NCBI GenBank assembly: GCA_949298795.1
Contig: CASFXV010000004.1
Location: forward strand, 1-64,000
Origin: an uncultured bacterium
Lineage (GTDB): Bacteria; Elusimicrobiota; Elusimicrobia; Elusimicrobiales; Elusimicrobiaceae
Length of the DNA stretch: 64,000 bases
Direction of reading: 5' to 3'
The position numbers and the translations under genes were made by a program. This document shows, piece by piece, positions 42,733-51,152 of this stretch (position 1 is the stretch's first letter; each line of letters begins with the position of its first letter). The notes beneath the pieces were generated by a model. That model searched no databases and had not been told where the DNA came from. It worked only from the letters and a program-made list of their open reading frames with translations.

Positions 42733-43605
42733 GTGAGCGATAACGTACAAACCGATAAGTTTATGGGGCTAGAGAGCAAAAACAGCTCTCTGCCCCTTTG
42801 TAAATTTGCGGTAGTGCCTGTTCCGTTTGAGAAAACGGTCTGCTACGGGCACGGCACCGCTAAAGGCCCCGCAGCCGTTATTGAAGCCTCCACCCAAATT
42901 GAGCTTTGGGACGAAGAAACCAAAACCGAAACTTGGGAATTGGGCATTCATACCTGCCCTGCGGTAAATTGCAAAGGTTCCACCAATACGGTTTTTAAAA
43001 ATATTGATAAAACGGTGCGCAACTTAATGCAATACAAAGCCATTCCGTTTTATATCGGCGGGGAACATACCGTCACCCAGGCATTGGCCCAGCCGTATAT
43101 TGAAAAATACAAAAACCTGAGCATTTTGCACTTTGACGCCCATGCTGACTTGCGGGAAACCTTTGAAGGAACCCCCAAAAGCCACGCCTGCGCGTTATAC
43201 CCGGCCAGCCGCCAGGTGCCTGTGGTGCAAGTGGGGATACGTTCCGTTGCCAGCGAGGAAAAACAATACTGCAACGCGGGCAAGGTAACCACTTTTTTAA
43301 TGCACGAACACCGTGACATTAAAAAATTAATTCCCCAAGTGCTTAAAAAATTAACGGACACCGTCTACATCACCATAGACGTAGACGGGTTTGACCCGTC
43401 CGTCATTCCCGCTACGGGTACGCCTCAGCCCGGCGGTTTTATGTGGTATGAAGCGCTGGACTTGTTCCGCGAAGTAATAAAACATAAAAAAATTGTAGCG
43501 GTAGACGTAGTGGAAGCCTGCCAAAGAAAGGCCGACACCATTACCGAATTTAACGTATCCAAACTCATTTACCGTTTAATGGGATATTTGGCGTTAAAAA
43601 AATAA
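42733..43605 (+). CDS. speB: Agmatinase (ureohydrolase)
   Basis: The 290-residue enzyme hydrolyses agmatine to putrescine and urea. Manganese ligands are seen in GGEHTVTQAL (near 107), HFDAHADLRE (near 134-143) and TIDVDGFDPSVIPATGTPQPGG (near 212-234). It starts with GTG, 17 bases after pdaD, with only a weak SD, so translation probably depends on the upstream gene. No spermidine synthase gene is nearby. Confidence 0.95.
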   Translation: MSDNVQTDKFMGLESKNSSLPLCKFAVVPVPFEKTVCYGHGTAKGPAAVIEASTQIELWDEETKTETWELGIHTCPAVNCKGSTNTVFKNIDKTVRNLMQYKAIPFYIGGEHTVTQALAQPYIEKYKNLSILHFDAHADLRETFEGTPKSHACALYPASRQVPVVQVGIRSVASEEKQYCNAGKVTTFLMHEHRDIKKLIPQVLKKLTDTVYITIDVDGFDPSVIPATGTPQPGGFMWYEALDLFREVIKHKKIVAVDVVEACQRKADTITEFNVSKLIYRLMGYLALKK

Positions 43606-43621
43606 AGCCGTTTTATGTCAC

Positions 43622-43649
43622 AAGACCCCGCTTATAAGCGGGGTCTTTT
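43622..43649 (+). terminator. Terminator of pdaD-speB
   Basis: AAGACCCCGC and GCGGGGTCTT form a 10-bp stem with a TTATAA loop and further T. Confidence 0.93.
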
Positions 43650-43676
43650 ACATATAAGGCCGTCTATAATCACTGT

Positions 43677-44391
43677 TTAAAATAAATAGGATAGTTTAAA
43701 TAAACCGGAAAGATATCCGTGATGCTTCTTGCCGGATACCCCAGCCAACTGATATCCTCCGTTATCAAACCAAAAACCTTGGTAGCGTACTTCCAATCCC
43801 CAGGCCCAATGGCTGGCAAATTGTTTTTCCATACCTAAGCCCAAGTAATAGGCAAAAGAGGTATCCATAGCGGTTGTTTTGCTATGAAAATATTGTGATG
43901 TTACCAAATTGGTTTCACTCACTTCCAGCGTCCCTTTGCTGCGGGCCACACCCGCCCCAAACGGAACATAAAAGAGCACCCTGCTTTGCGGGTTAAAAGT
44001 AAAACGCCCCACCGCCAGCATATTATGTACGTTCATGCGGCTTTCTATATCCCGCTCCCACCAGCTAAACGGCGGGAAAAGAATTCCCCGGTTTTGAAGG
44101 GCGTCATCAAAATTATTGCCGTTATATTCCAAGCCAAAAGACCAGCGGTCATGAACCCGATAAATGTATTGCAGACTATAAGAACCGGCTAAAGAGCCCC
44201 AGTCCAAGGCATCATTGCCATCGGAGTCAGGGTCTACCTCTTTTTCCATCAACCCGGAATGACCCAAGGCAACGGCTCTCCCAAAAAAACGCTTACAGCC
44301 TGTTTGGGAGCGGCTATTGCCTGCGCCTGTATGGGGGCCCCCATACGCTTACTATACCCAGCAAAAGGGTAATTGCTAGTTGTTTTTTCAT
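43677..44391 (-). pseudogene. Outer-membrane beta-barrel protein broken by two frameshifts
   Basis: The start at 44391 has GGAG upstream and opens a signal peptide (MKKQLAITLLLGIVSV). That frame breaks at a run of five G inside the palindrome GTATGGGGGCCCCCATAC (44331-44348). A second frame continues as GAPIQAQAIAAPKQAVSV and breaks at a run of seven T (about 44284-44290). The third frame is then open for about 200 residues to 43677. Adding one G and one T would give one protein of about 238 residues like the barrels at 45512-46219 and 50413-51066, with alternating strands and a terminal aromatic (YLF). The indels may be real, phase-variable or sequencing errors. Confidence 0.8.
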
Positions 44392-44510
44392 ACTCAATCT
44401 CCGTATCTTTCACACGTTATGCATCTTGTTATTAACGAACCGACAAACACTGCTTATCTACTTGCCTTATATGCAATGGGAATGGTACTTTGATTACTTT
44501 TCCTGCAAAC

Positions 44511-44537
44511 AAAAAACCCGTCTAACAGACGGGTTTT
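44511..44537 (-). terminator. Terminator of the ankyrin lipoprotein gene
   Basis: AACCCGTCT and AGACGGGTT form a 9-bp stem with a 3-base loop and T6 on the minus-strand exit. Confidence 0.9.
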
Positions 44538-44541
44538 CAAA

Positions 44542-45456
44542 TCATAATTTCGGACAAGGCACTACCGTGCCGTCTTCCTTGCGGATGAAACAATCTCCCC
44601 GGCCGGCGCGCTTCCTTGCCGCGGCTTTTTTGCGGGCCAGCACCGCCGCATATTCTTCCACGCGGATGCGTTCTTCTTCCGCCACCAATTTATCTGCCAA
44701 GTCTTTAAACCCGGCTTTTAGCGCATAATAAGAGGCAGTATACCCGGCCTTGTCCCGCTTGGTGGCATTTGCCCCTAATAACAGTAAACTGGAAGCCAGC
44801 TTTTCGTTTCCTTGTTTTACGGCAACAAGCAGAGGAGAATCTTCCCCAGAATCCGGACAGCCATTAATGGGCAAAATATTACGAATCAGCAAAGAATCCA
44901 CTACCATTTGGTTTTTGCTAATCAAAGCCGCCGGCCAAAAACACCGGGATGAAAAATCAGGAAAAGTCTTTGCTTTTTCCAAGAAGTATTCTACGGCAAG
45001 ATCGCTTGGATTATAAGCAATAGCGCCAGATAACGCCTGGTATACCTCCGTTGCCGAAGCATCGCCCGGCATCATAAAACGCACCATATCCGGAGGGATG
45101 CTGCCCGCATACGCCACCCACAAAGGCAGGCCGTCTTTCCCTATGTCTTTGCCGCTGGCCCCATTTTGTAAAAGAAATTTAATACTGCGGTCATTATTTA
45201 CCTGAAGAGCCACTTCTAAAGGGGAAAAGCCGTCCGCATTAAGGGCATGCGGATCAGCCCCCTGTGTTAACAGCAACTGCATAGAGGGAATATTACCGGA
45301 AATAGCGGCCTCATGCAAAGTAAAAACAGGGTGTTCCTCTTCTTGAGGAACAGCCGGCGGGTTTTGCTGCATGGGTGTATCTGTTTTCCCGCACCCTGCG
45401 CCAAACCCTAATAATAAAATTAACATGGCTATATAAAAGATGTGGTTTTTTATCAT
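44542..45456 (-). CDS. Ankyrin-repeat lipoprotein
   Basis: The 304-residue product has an N-terminal hydrophobic segment ending Gly-Ala-Gly-Cys near residue 22, a probable lipobox, then a Pro/Glu-rich linker. Ankyrin repeats follow: FTLHEAAISGNIPSMQLLLTQGADPHALNADGFSPLEVALQ near residues 46-86, the next unit to about 120, and SPLLVAVKQGNEKLASSLLLLGANA near 205-230. The tail is basic and Arg/Ala-rich, then ends GDCFIRKEDGTVVPCPKL with two Cys. It would sit on the inner face of the outer membrane and bind another protein. Confidence 0.82.
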   Translation of the reverse strand: MIKNHIFYIAMLILLLGFGAGCGKTDTPMQQNPPAVPQEEEHPVFTLHEAAISGNIPSMQLLLTQGADPHALNADGFSPLEVALQVNNDRSIKFLLQNGASGKDIGKDGLPLWVAYAGSIPPDMVRFMMPGDASATEVYQALSGAIAYNPSDLAVEYFLEKAKTFPDFSSRCFWPAALISKNQMVVDSLLIRNILPINGCPDSGEDSPLLVAVKQGNEKLASSLLLLGANATKRDKAGYTASYYALKAGFKDLADKLVAEEERIRVEEYAAVLARKKAAARKRAGRGDCFIRKEDGTVVPCPKL

Positions 45457-45511
45457 AGATAGTTATATTACCGCGTTCTTTCACCCTTCTGCCAAACAAG
45501 TGCGCTTGGCA

Positions 45512-46219
45512 TTAAAATTTATACCCAAGTCTTACCATTAAAGACAGGAAACTCAAGTTTTTTTTAGGCAAACCATCAGAAAACTTGCCGTAATCAAATT
45601 GAAAACCTTGATAGCGCCCCTCTATGCCTATAAATACGTTTTCTTGCGTTTCAGCTTCCCAACCTAATCCTACATAATAAGTAAAAGAAGAAAAACTTTC
45701 AGACAAACGGTTGTCTATTTCATTAATTAAGAAAGGATTATATTGCTTGGTGTTCACGTCCACGGTAGCTTTGGAAAAAGCTTTCCCTATGCCAAAAGGA
45801 ATATAAATACGGCCGGATTCGCTGGGGAAAATAGTAAAACGGCCCGCCGCCAGCAGCGAGTATACGTCCATTCTGGTCTTAAGCGTAGTATAATCCCACT
45901 GCATGCCGGTAGACCAACGCATCCGGTTGTGTTCCGCCCAGCCGAAATTATTGCCGCCGGCTTCCACCCCAATTGCCAAAAAAGGAAGAAGCGCAATTAA
46001 ATATTGAATATTATACGCAAAGCCACCGTCCCCCCAGTCTAACTTCATTGTACCGTAGTCATTTGGCAGGACGTCTTGAAAGCGAAGCCCAGAAGACCCC
46101 GTAGGGCCGGAAGCCCCTAAACCAATAGAAATAAGCTGATTGCCCGCTTGAATTCCGCCGCCAAAAGCCGGAAGGCTCATAACGATTAAACCCAATAACA
46201 AGAACGCCTTCTTTCTCAT
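45512..46219 (-). CDS. Outer-membrane beta-barrel protein
   Basis: The 235-residue product has a signal peptide cut near residue 21 (Ala-Phe-Gly). Alternating hydrophobic/polar strands with many Gly and aromatic residues follow, and the last residue is Phe (LMVRLGYKF), typical of barrels folded by Bam. Related segments in the two other barrels are LLAAGRFTIFPSESGRIYIPFGIG and YYVGLG followed by EGRYQGFQFDYG. It is intact, unlike its neighbour at 43677-44391. GGAG lies 5 bases before the ATG. Function is unknown; small barrels of this size often serve as adhesins, gates or lipid enzymes. Confidence 0.8.
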   Translation of the reverse strand: MRKKAFLLLGLIVMSLPAFGGGIQAGNQLISIGLGASGPTGSSGLRFQDVLPNDYGTMKLDWGDGGFAYNIQYLIALLPFLAIGVEAGGNNFGWAEHNRMRWSTGMQWDYTTLKTRMDVYSLLAAGRFTIFPSESGRIYIPFGIGKAFSKATVDVNTKQYNPFLINEIDNRLSESFSSFTYYVGLGWEAETQENVFIGIEGRYQGFQFDYGKFSDGLPKKNLSFLSLMVRLGYKF

Positions 46220-46273
46220 AGAAGCTCCGTTAGATAATAATCTTAATCTAATGATAGCAAAATTTATTTATAT

Positions 46274-47458
46274 TTACAGCGGCGGAAGGGGCCCCGGGTT
46301 GCCGTCCTCCGGCAAAACATAAGGCTTTTTCAGTAAAGATTTGGCTAAATCATCAAAACCCCATTTATCTTTGAAAGACAATACATATTTATATTGTTTT
46401 ACAGCCAAATCCCTTTCCCCCAGCAAGTCATATACCTGCCCCAGGCGCAGCTCATTCCACAGGCCCCAGCGGCTCACCGCTTGGTCTTTTAAGGCGGCTC
46501 TGCCTTGTTCAAATAACACACGGGCTCCTTGCAAATCCCCGCGCGCCATAGCCGCCGTGCCCAACGCCGTATAAGCGCGGGATATATAAATATCTTTATA
46601 AAAGGGGTCTTGGCCTATCAGTTGTAAAAACTGATTCGCCTGTTGGGTCACTTCATCTAAATGACCGGTCTCATACAGGCAAATAATTTCCACGTAGTGC
46701 ATGAGCGGATTTTTGGGGTACTTGGCGCGCAGCTGCCGGATATACTCCAAAGACTTTTGCGGATTATAATATTTGCTCCCTCTTACATTTTGTATTTCAA
46801 TTAAAATCAGCTTGGAGCTGTCCGCCGTGAACATGGCCTTCTCCCGGGACAGGTTTAACTGTTTTACCCCTTCGTCCGGGTTGCCTTTAATGGCTACGAT
46901 TTTGGCTAAAATTTTAATAACGGAAGGCAGCGTCCCCGCATAGTATTGGTAAATACCCAGGCCGAAGTAAGCGTCGTAATAGGTAGGGTCCAACTCCAAG
47001 GATTTTTCCAAATTGGAAATGGCTTTTCGCCCGGAAAAATAGGCCGTAATCCAGCTGCGGTTGCGCATGCTAAACATGGCGCGCAAACCATACAAAGCGC
47101 CAATACCCATATAGGCGTTGGGATCATCGGGGTGCTGTTTCATCCAGCGTTTGATGCCGGAAATGGAATCGTCTAAAATCTGCTCAAAAACTTTTTGTTG
47201 TTTTTCGTCGCTTTTTTCAAACTCGTATTCATAGCGGGACCAGGCAATCATGGCGTTGCCAAAATGAGCGAAGGGATGATCCGGATATTGGGCAAATACT
47301 TTTTGAATGTTTTGCTGGGCGACGTCAAAATCCAAGCTATACACGCCGTTAATGCCTTCGCGCGCCTGGACCATTACGTCCGCAGGGAGCTGTATCTCCG
47401 CATAAGACGGGGCGGCCAGCAACGCCGCCCCTATAAAACCTGCCAGCCATTTACGCAT
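46274..47458 (-). CDS. Secreted TPR-repeat protein encoded after serS
   Basis: The 394-residue product has a signal peptide ending Pro-Ser-Tyr-Ala near residue 20. TPR units follow, for example LDFDVAQQNIQKVFAQYPDHPFAHFGNAMIAWSRY (about 42-76), AISNLEKSLELDPTYYDAYFGLGIYQYY (about 145-172) and AMARGDLQGARVLFEQG near 310. It ends in a Pro-rich tail. Its ATG overlaps the serS stop codon (TAATG), which implies coupled translation. Why a periplasmic TPR protein should be coupled to a tRNA synthetase is not clear. Confidence 0.78.
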   Translation of the reverse strand: MRKWLAGFIGAALLAAPSYAEIQLPADVMVQAREGINGVYSLDFDVAQQNIQKVFAQYPDHPFAHFGNAMIAWSRYEYEFEKSDEKQQKVFEQILDDSISGIKRWMKQHPDDPNAYMGIGALYGLRAMFSMRNRSWITAYFSGRKAISNLEKSLELDPTYYDAYFGLGIYQYYAGTLPSVIKILAKIVAIKGNPDEGVKQLNLSREKAMFTADSSKLILIEIQNVRGSKYYNPQKSLEYIRQLRAKYPKNPLMHYVEIICLYETGHLDEVTQQANQFLQLIGQDPFYKDIYISRAYTALGTAAMARGDLQGARVLFEQGRAALKDQAVSRWGLWNELRLGQVYDLLGERDLAVKQYKYVLSFKDKWGFDDLAKSLLKKPYVLPEDGNPGPLPPL

Positions 47459-48747
47459 TATTTCTTGGCCTCAATTTTATCTTTGCCAAAATACGGGCGC
47501 AAGGCCTGCGGAATAATGACAGACCCGTCTTCCTGCTGGAAGTTTTCCAATATGGCGGCAAACGTGCGGCCCACGGCCAAACCGCTGCCGTTTAACGTAT
47601 GCACATACTCCAGTTTGCCTTGGGCGTTTTTAAAACGCATGCCCATGCGGCGGGCCTGGAAGTCCAAACAGTTGGAGCAGGAGGAAATTTCTCTAAAGCG
47701 GTTTTCACTGGGCATCCAAACTTCAATATCATAGGTCTTGGCGGAAGAAAAACCGATGTCCCCACTGCATAATTCAACCACATGATACGGCAGACCCAAT
47801 TCTTTTAACACTTCCTGCGCGTCAGAAACCATAATTTCCAACATTTGATAAGAATGCTGCGGGTGGGAAAGCATCACCAGTTCCACCTTGTTAAACTGAT
47901 GGTTGCGGATTAAACCGCGGGTGTCTTTGCCGTAAGTGCCGGACTCTTTGCGAAAGCACGGCGTGTAAGCGGTTAATTTAATCGGCAATTCCGCTTCGGA
48001 GATAACGCGGGTGCGGTTTAAATTGGTAAGCGGAATTTCCGCCGTGGAAATTAAAAATTGTTTGGGTTCGCCCACCAGCTCGTACATGTCTTCGCGGAAT
48101 TTAGGCAGCTGCCCGGTACCCACCAAAATTTCTTCATTAACAATGACCGGAGGCAAAATTTCCGTATAGCCTTTTTTGGCGTGCATATCCAACATAAAAG
48201 CAATAATGGCGCGTTCCAAGCGGGCGCCGTCCCCTTTATACAAAGCAAACCGGCTGCCGGATAAAGAAGACGCGGCGGCAAAATCCAAAATGCCTAATTT
48301 TTCCCCAATGCTTTGGTGGTCCAGCGGTTTGAAATTAAACTTGGGCAAAGCAATCGTGCAGGGCAGATATTCCGGGTTGTCCGCGTCCGAAGTACCTACG
48401 GGAATATGCTCGTTAGGAATATTGGGAATGGATAACAAGGCGTCGTCTATTTGTTTTTTAAGCGGTTCCAATTCCGCTTCTTTGGCGGCCATTTCTTCTT
48501 TTAGTTTGCCCACCTGGGCCATGGCTTCTTTAGCGGCTTCGTCCCCTTGTTCTTTCTTAATTTTACCGATGTTTTTAGACATTTCGTTGCGTTTGGCGCG
48601 AAGTTCTTCCACCTTGGCCAATACGGTTTTATAATGGGAATATTGTTCCAGTACGCAATCAATTTGTCCGGCCAGTTCCGGCTTGCGCAACGCAAGGCGT
48701 TTTTTTACTTCTTCCGGGTTTGCAACGATATACTTAATGTCTAACAT
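47458..48747 (-). CDS. serS: Seryl-tRNA synthetase
   Basis: The 429-residue class II synthetase has the N-terminal antiparallel coiled coil (about 25-105) that binds the long variable arm of tRNA-Ser. The catalytic core includes LISTAEIPLTNL, motif 2 FRKESGTYGKDTRGLIRNHQF near 260-280 and motif 3 GSGLAVGRTFAAILENFQ near 390. AGAGG lies 5 bases before the ATG. It is the third gene of a unit that begins with a CsgG-like lipoprotein. Confidence 0.98.
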   Translation of the reverse strand: MLDIKYIVANPEEVKKRLALRKPELAGQIDCVLEQYSHYKTVLAKVEELRAKRNEMSKNIGKIKKEQGDEAAKEAMAQVGKLKEEMAAKEAELEPLKKQIDDALLSIPNIPNEHIPVGTSDADNPEYLPCTIALPKFNFKPLDHQSIGEKLGILDFAAASSLSGSRFALYKGDGARLERAIIAFMLDMHAKKGYTEILPPVIVNEEILVGTGQLPKFREDMYELVGEPKQFLISTAEIPLTNLNRTRVISEAELPIKLTAYTPCFRKESGTYGKDTRGLIRNHQFNKVELVMLSHPQHSYQMLEIMVSDAQEVLKELGLPYHVVELCSGDIGFSSAKTYDIEVWMPSENRFREISSCSNCLDFQARRMGMRFKNAQGKLEYVHTLNGSGLAVGRTFAAILENFQQEDGSVIIPQALRPYFGKDKIEAKK

Positions 48748-48760
48748 AAAATACCTCTTA

Positions 48761-49015
48761 TTACTCCTCTTCTTCTAATTGGATTAAATACGGCTGCGGG
48801 AAATACGGGCGCAACGGTTTTAAATTTTTGGAAGCGTACTCAATCGTCAGCGCCGTAAGCAAACGGCTGCTTACCGGCGCTACGGAACTTTGCGCAGCCA
48901 CCAACGCCGCCACAGCCAATACCGCCAGAACGGTTACCGCTTTAAAAAAAATAAAAATAGCTTCTATACAGGCTTGGGTATAACCGCCTTCCAGCCCTTG
49001 GTTTTTGCGTTTCAT
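48761..49015 (-). CDS. Small single-pass membrane protein
   Basis: The 84-residue protein has one hydrophobic segment at about 22-42 rich in Ala and Val. A short extracytoplasmic part follows that ends with four Glu. No family is recognised. It overlaps the end of the CsgG-like gene by 4 bases (ATGA) and lies 13 bases before serS, so it is expressed with both. Confidence 0.65.
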   Translation of the reverse strand: MKRKNQGLEGGYTQACIEAIFIFFKAVTVLAVLAVAALVAAQSSVAPVSSRLLTALTIEYASKNLKPLRPYFPQPYLIQLEEEE

Positions 49016-49689
49016 TCTTTCTGTAAGTTAGCTAATTCTTTGGTGAAACTTTTTACCAGCACGCGGGCCAAATAATCCGCGGCGGACAAAGCGCTGGAAC
49101 CTTCGGCGTCATCTGAACCAATCCACACCACCTCGCCGGTTTCTACGTCTACCAGTTTGGCAATCACGCCTACTTGGGCGTTAATGGTGTATTCTTGGGG
49201 GGTGACTTCGCTGGAATGGGAATATTCCGTCCCCACCCGGCGGGAATACGCCGCGTATGACCCGTCCGGCAGCTGCATCACTTCCTGCGTGTATACCGGG
49301 CGGCTTTCCGTACGGCGGGTGGCTACCATGGTCAGTTCTGTGCGGGTTGGCGTGTAAGCGGTTACTTCGCCCACTAAAAGCACATCCACCCCTAAAATTT
49401 TGCCTATTTGCCGGGTGGTTTGCGGGGATAAATAACCCGATACGGAAATATTATGCTCTTGCAGTACGCTTTCCAGTTGGGCGCGTTCCACCACTTTAAA
49501 CCCGGCGCTGATCAAATATTTGGCAAACAGGTTTTCCACCCCTTGCAACGAAGACCAGCTGCTTTCAAACGACATAATCCCTATGCGTTTCATTTGATTG
49601 AAATCATAGGTGCGGCTGATGACTGTTTTGGGCGTACACCCTGTAAACGTCAGGCAAAAAGCCAAAAGAGACAGGCAATATTTCTTCAT
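49012..49689 (-). CDS. CsgG-family lipoprotein
   Basis: The 225-residue product has a lipoprotein signal ending Phe-Thr-Gly-Cys near residue 18. A CsgG/HfaB-type fold follows: KRIGIMSFE, LFAKYLISAGFKVVERAQLESVLQEHN near 55-81, GKILGVDVLLVGEVTAY near 96-112, and VIAKLVDVETGEVVWIG near 177. CsgG forms the secretion pore for curli; many shorter relatives have no curli genes and unknown roles. No curli subunit is in the window. The start at 49689 is fixed by TATAAT 6 bases before it. Confidence 0.85.
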   Translation of the reverse strand: MKKYCLSLLAFCLTFTGCTPKTVISRTYDFNQMKRIGIMSFESSWSSLQGVENLFAKYLISAGFKVVERAQLESVLQEHNISVSGYLSPQTTRQIGKILGVDVLLVGEVTAYTPTRTELTMVATRRTESRPVYTQEVMQLPDGSYAAYSRRVGTEYSHSSEVTPQEYTINAQVGVIAKLVDVETGEVVWIGSDDAEGSSALSAADYLARVLVKSFTKELANLQKE

Positions 49690-49695
49690 AATTTC

Positions 49696-49701
49696 ATTAT
49701 A
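49696..49701 (-). promoter_or_regulatory. Leaderless-type -10 box for the csgG-like/serS unit
   Basis: TATAAT on the minus strand is 6 bases before the ATG at 49689 and excludes the longer frame to 49722. Confidence 0.65.
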
Positions 49702-49758
49702 TAATTTTCCAACAGGGCGCACACCAATAAAAGCTATAATTTATATTAGGAACCTGTT

Positions 49759-50349
49759 ATGAATGATATCCTGTTTGAACAAAAAGCAAAACAAATTAAA
49801 ATGTTTTTAACCGATGTGGACGGCGTAATGACGGACGGCACCCTCAGTTTTTTTACAGACCACACCGGCACCGCGCGGGAAATTAAACGTTTTGAATCTT
49901 TAGACGGCATGGGCCTGTTGTTTTTAAGATATTGCGGCATTTCCACCGGCATTATATCCAAAGGAAACAGCCCGACGCTAGAATTTTGGGCAAAAGCCTT
50001 GGGAATGGATGTTTTATATTACAATATATCCGCAAAAACCCGCGCGCTGGAACATGTACAAAAAACCCGCGGCATTTCCCCGCAAGAAATTGCTTTTGTG
50101 GGAGACGATTTAATAGATTTAGGCGTTTTAAAACAAGTAGGCCTGCCGTTAAGCGTACCTAACGCCGTGCCGGAAGCCAAAGAAGCCTCTGTATACGTCA
50201 CCAGCAAAACCGGCGGGCGGGGCGCCGTGCGGGAACTGGCTGAAAAAATACTCAAAGCGCGCGGCCAATGGCAACAAGTGGTAAAAGATGTGGAAAGCGG
50301 CGTTTTTCAAAATCCGCAAAGCCCGCTGGCCATTGTGCGCGGGCTATAA
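49759..50349 (+). CDS. kdsC: KDO-8-phosphate phosphatase, HAD family
   Basis: The 196-residue HAD phosphatase has the nucleophile motif FLTDVDGVMTDG at residues 16-27, the cap-less layout typical of KdsC and the acidic motif VGDDLIDL near 113-120. KdsC releases phosphate from KDO-8-P for LPS core synthesis. It supports a diderm envelope, although kdsA, kdsB and waaA are not in the window. AGGAA lies 6 bases before the ATG, with TATAAT at 49734-49739, so this gene has a normal leader. Confidence 0.9.
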   Translation: MNDILFEQKAKQIKMFLTDVDGVMTDGTLSFFTDHTGTAREIKRFESLDGMGLLFLRYCGISTGIISKGNSPTLEFWAKALGMDVLYYNISAKTRALEHVQKTRGISPQEIAFVGDDLIDLGVLKQVGLPLSVPNAVPEAKEASVYVTSKTGGRGAVRELAEKILKARGQWQQVVKDVESGVFQNPQSPLAIVRGL

Positions 50350-50412
50350 TGTATTGTAAAAATGCTTTAAAACAGTTACAATAATTTAACTTATCTCTTG
50401 TAAAGGAGCGGT

Positions 50413-51066
50413 ATGAAAAAACTCATTTTGTTGTGTGCTGTATTAACGGTGGCCCCCTTGGGCGCTTTTGCCAAGGACGCTTACCATGATTATTACGGCC
50501 TGGAAGAATACGGGCTGCGCAATAACACCACCCGCGTAGAATTTTACGGCGGCGTGGCCGAACCCCAAAGCAGTTGGACCCATAACGGGCAAGAAGTGGA
50601 AATCGGCAAAACCGGTTTTTCCGCCGGGCTTGCTTTCCTGCGCAACATTGGGCCGTACTTTACTTTAGGTTTAGACGGTAACTATACCGGCTTTGCCAGC
50701 GGAGATAAATTTAACGCCGGCACACAAGAGGCAAAATACACTTCTGGTGTCGCGACGGGGTTAATTATCGGGCGTTTAAATCTCTTTCCTTCTCAGCCTA
50801 CCCGCTTGTATATTACTTCCGGTTTAGGTATTGGGCATATGTTCTCTAAAGAGAAATTTGAAGACGACACCCACGAAACGTTCAACAGCACCAGCTGGGC
50901 GGGTATGATTGGCGCCGGGGTGGAATTTGATATTGATGATACGGTCATCTTTGGCGTGGAAGGACGTTATAATTTGCTGGATTTAAATGATTCCTATTCG
51001 GATGCCTTGGGCAAAGGCAGTTATCACTATTTAAGCGCCATGTTGAAAATCGGCTGCCGCTTTTAA
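50413..51066 (+). CDS. Outer-membrane beta-barrel protein
   Basis: The 217-residue product has a signal peptide cut near residue 20 (Ala-Phe-Ala). Gly- and aromatic-rich beta strands follow, ending YLSAMLKIGCRF with terminal Phe. It shares strand patterns with 45512-46219, such as GLIIGRLNLFPSQPTRLYITSGLGIG and FGVEGRYN. AAGGAG lies 5 bases before the ATG. It is the plus-strand member of a three-gene paralogous group. Confidence 0.8.
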   Translation: MKKLILLCAVLTVAPLGAFAKDAYHDYYGLEEYGLRNNTTRVEFYGGVAEPQSSWTHNGQEVEIGKTGFSAGLAFLRNIGPYFTLGLDGNYTGFASGDKFNAGTQEAKYTSGVATGLIIGRLNLFPSQPTRLYITSGLGIGHMFSKEKFEDDTHETFNSTSWAGMIGAGVEFDIDDTVIFGVEGRYNLLDLNDSYSDALGKGSYHYLSAMLKIGCRF

Positions 51067-51083
51067 TTGGCAATACCTAATAC

Positions 51084-51117
51084 AAACCCGTTGCCCTAAC
51101 GGACAGCGGGTTTTTTT
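51084..51117 (+). terminator. Terminator of the beta-barrel gene
   Basis: AAACCCG and CGGGTTT enclose a partly paired 16-base loop, followed by further T. Confidence 0.82.
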
Positions 51118-51152
51118 ATAATATAAAATCTTTTGCAACAGGAGACTTCTTT

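Noticed and set aside
44150-44267. TTG start at 44267 for an intact barrel gene
   Set aside because: It would encode a barrel without a signal peptide or SD, whereas a perfect signal peptide with SD lies upstream in other frames.
49012-49689. Curli secretion system
   Set aside because: Only a CsgG-family lipoprotein is present; no CsgA, CsgB, CsgE or CsgF-like gene is seen.
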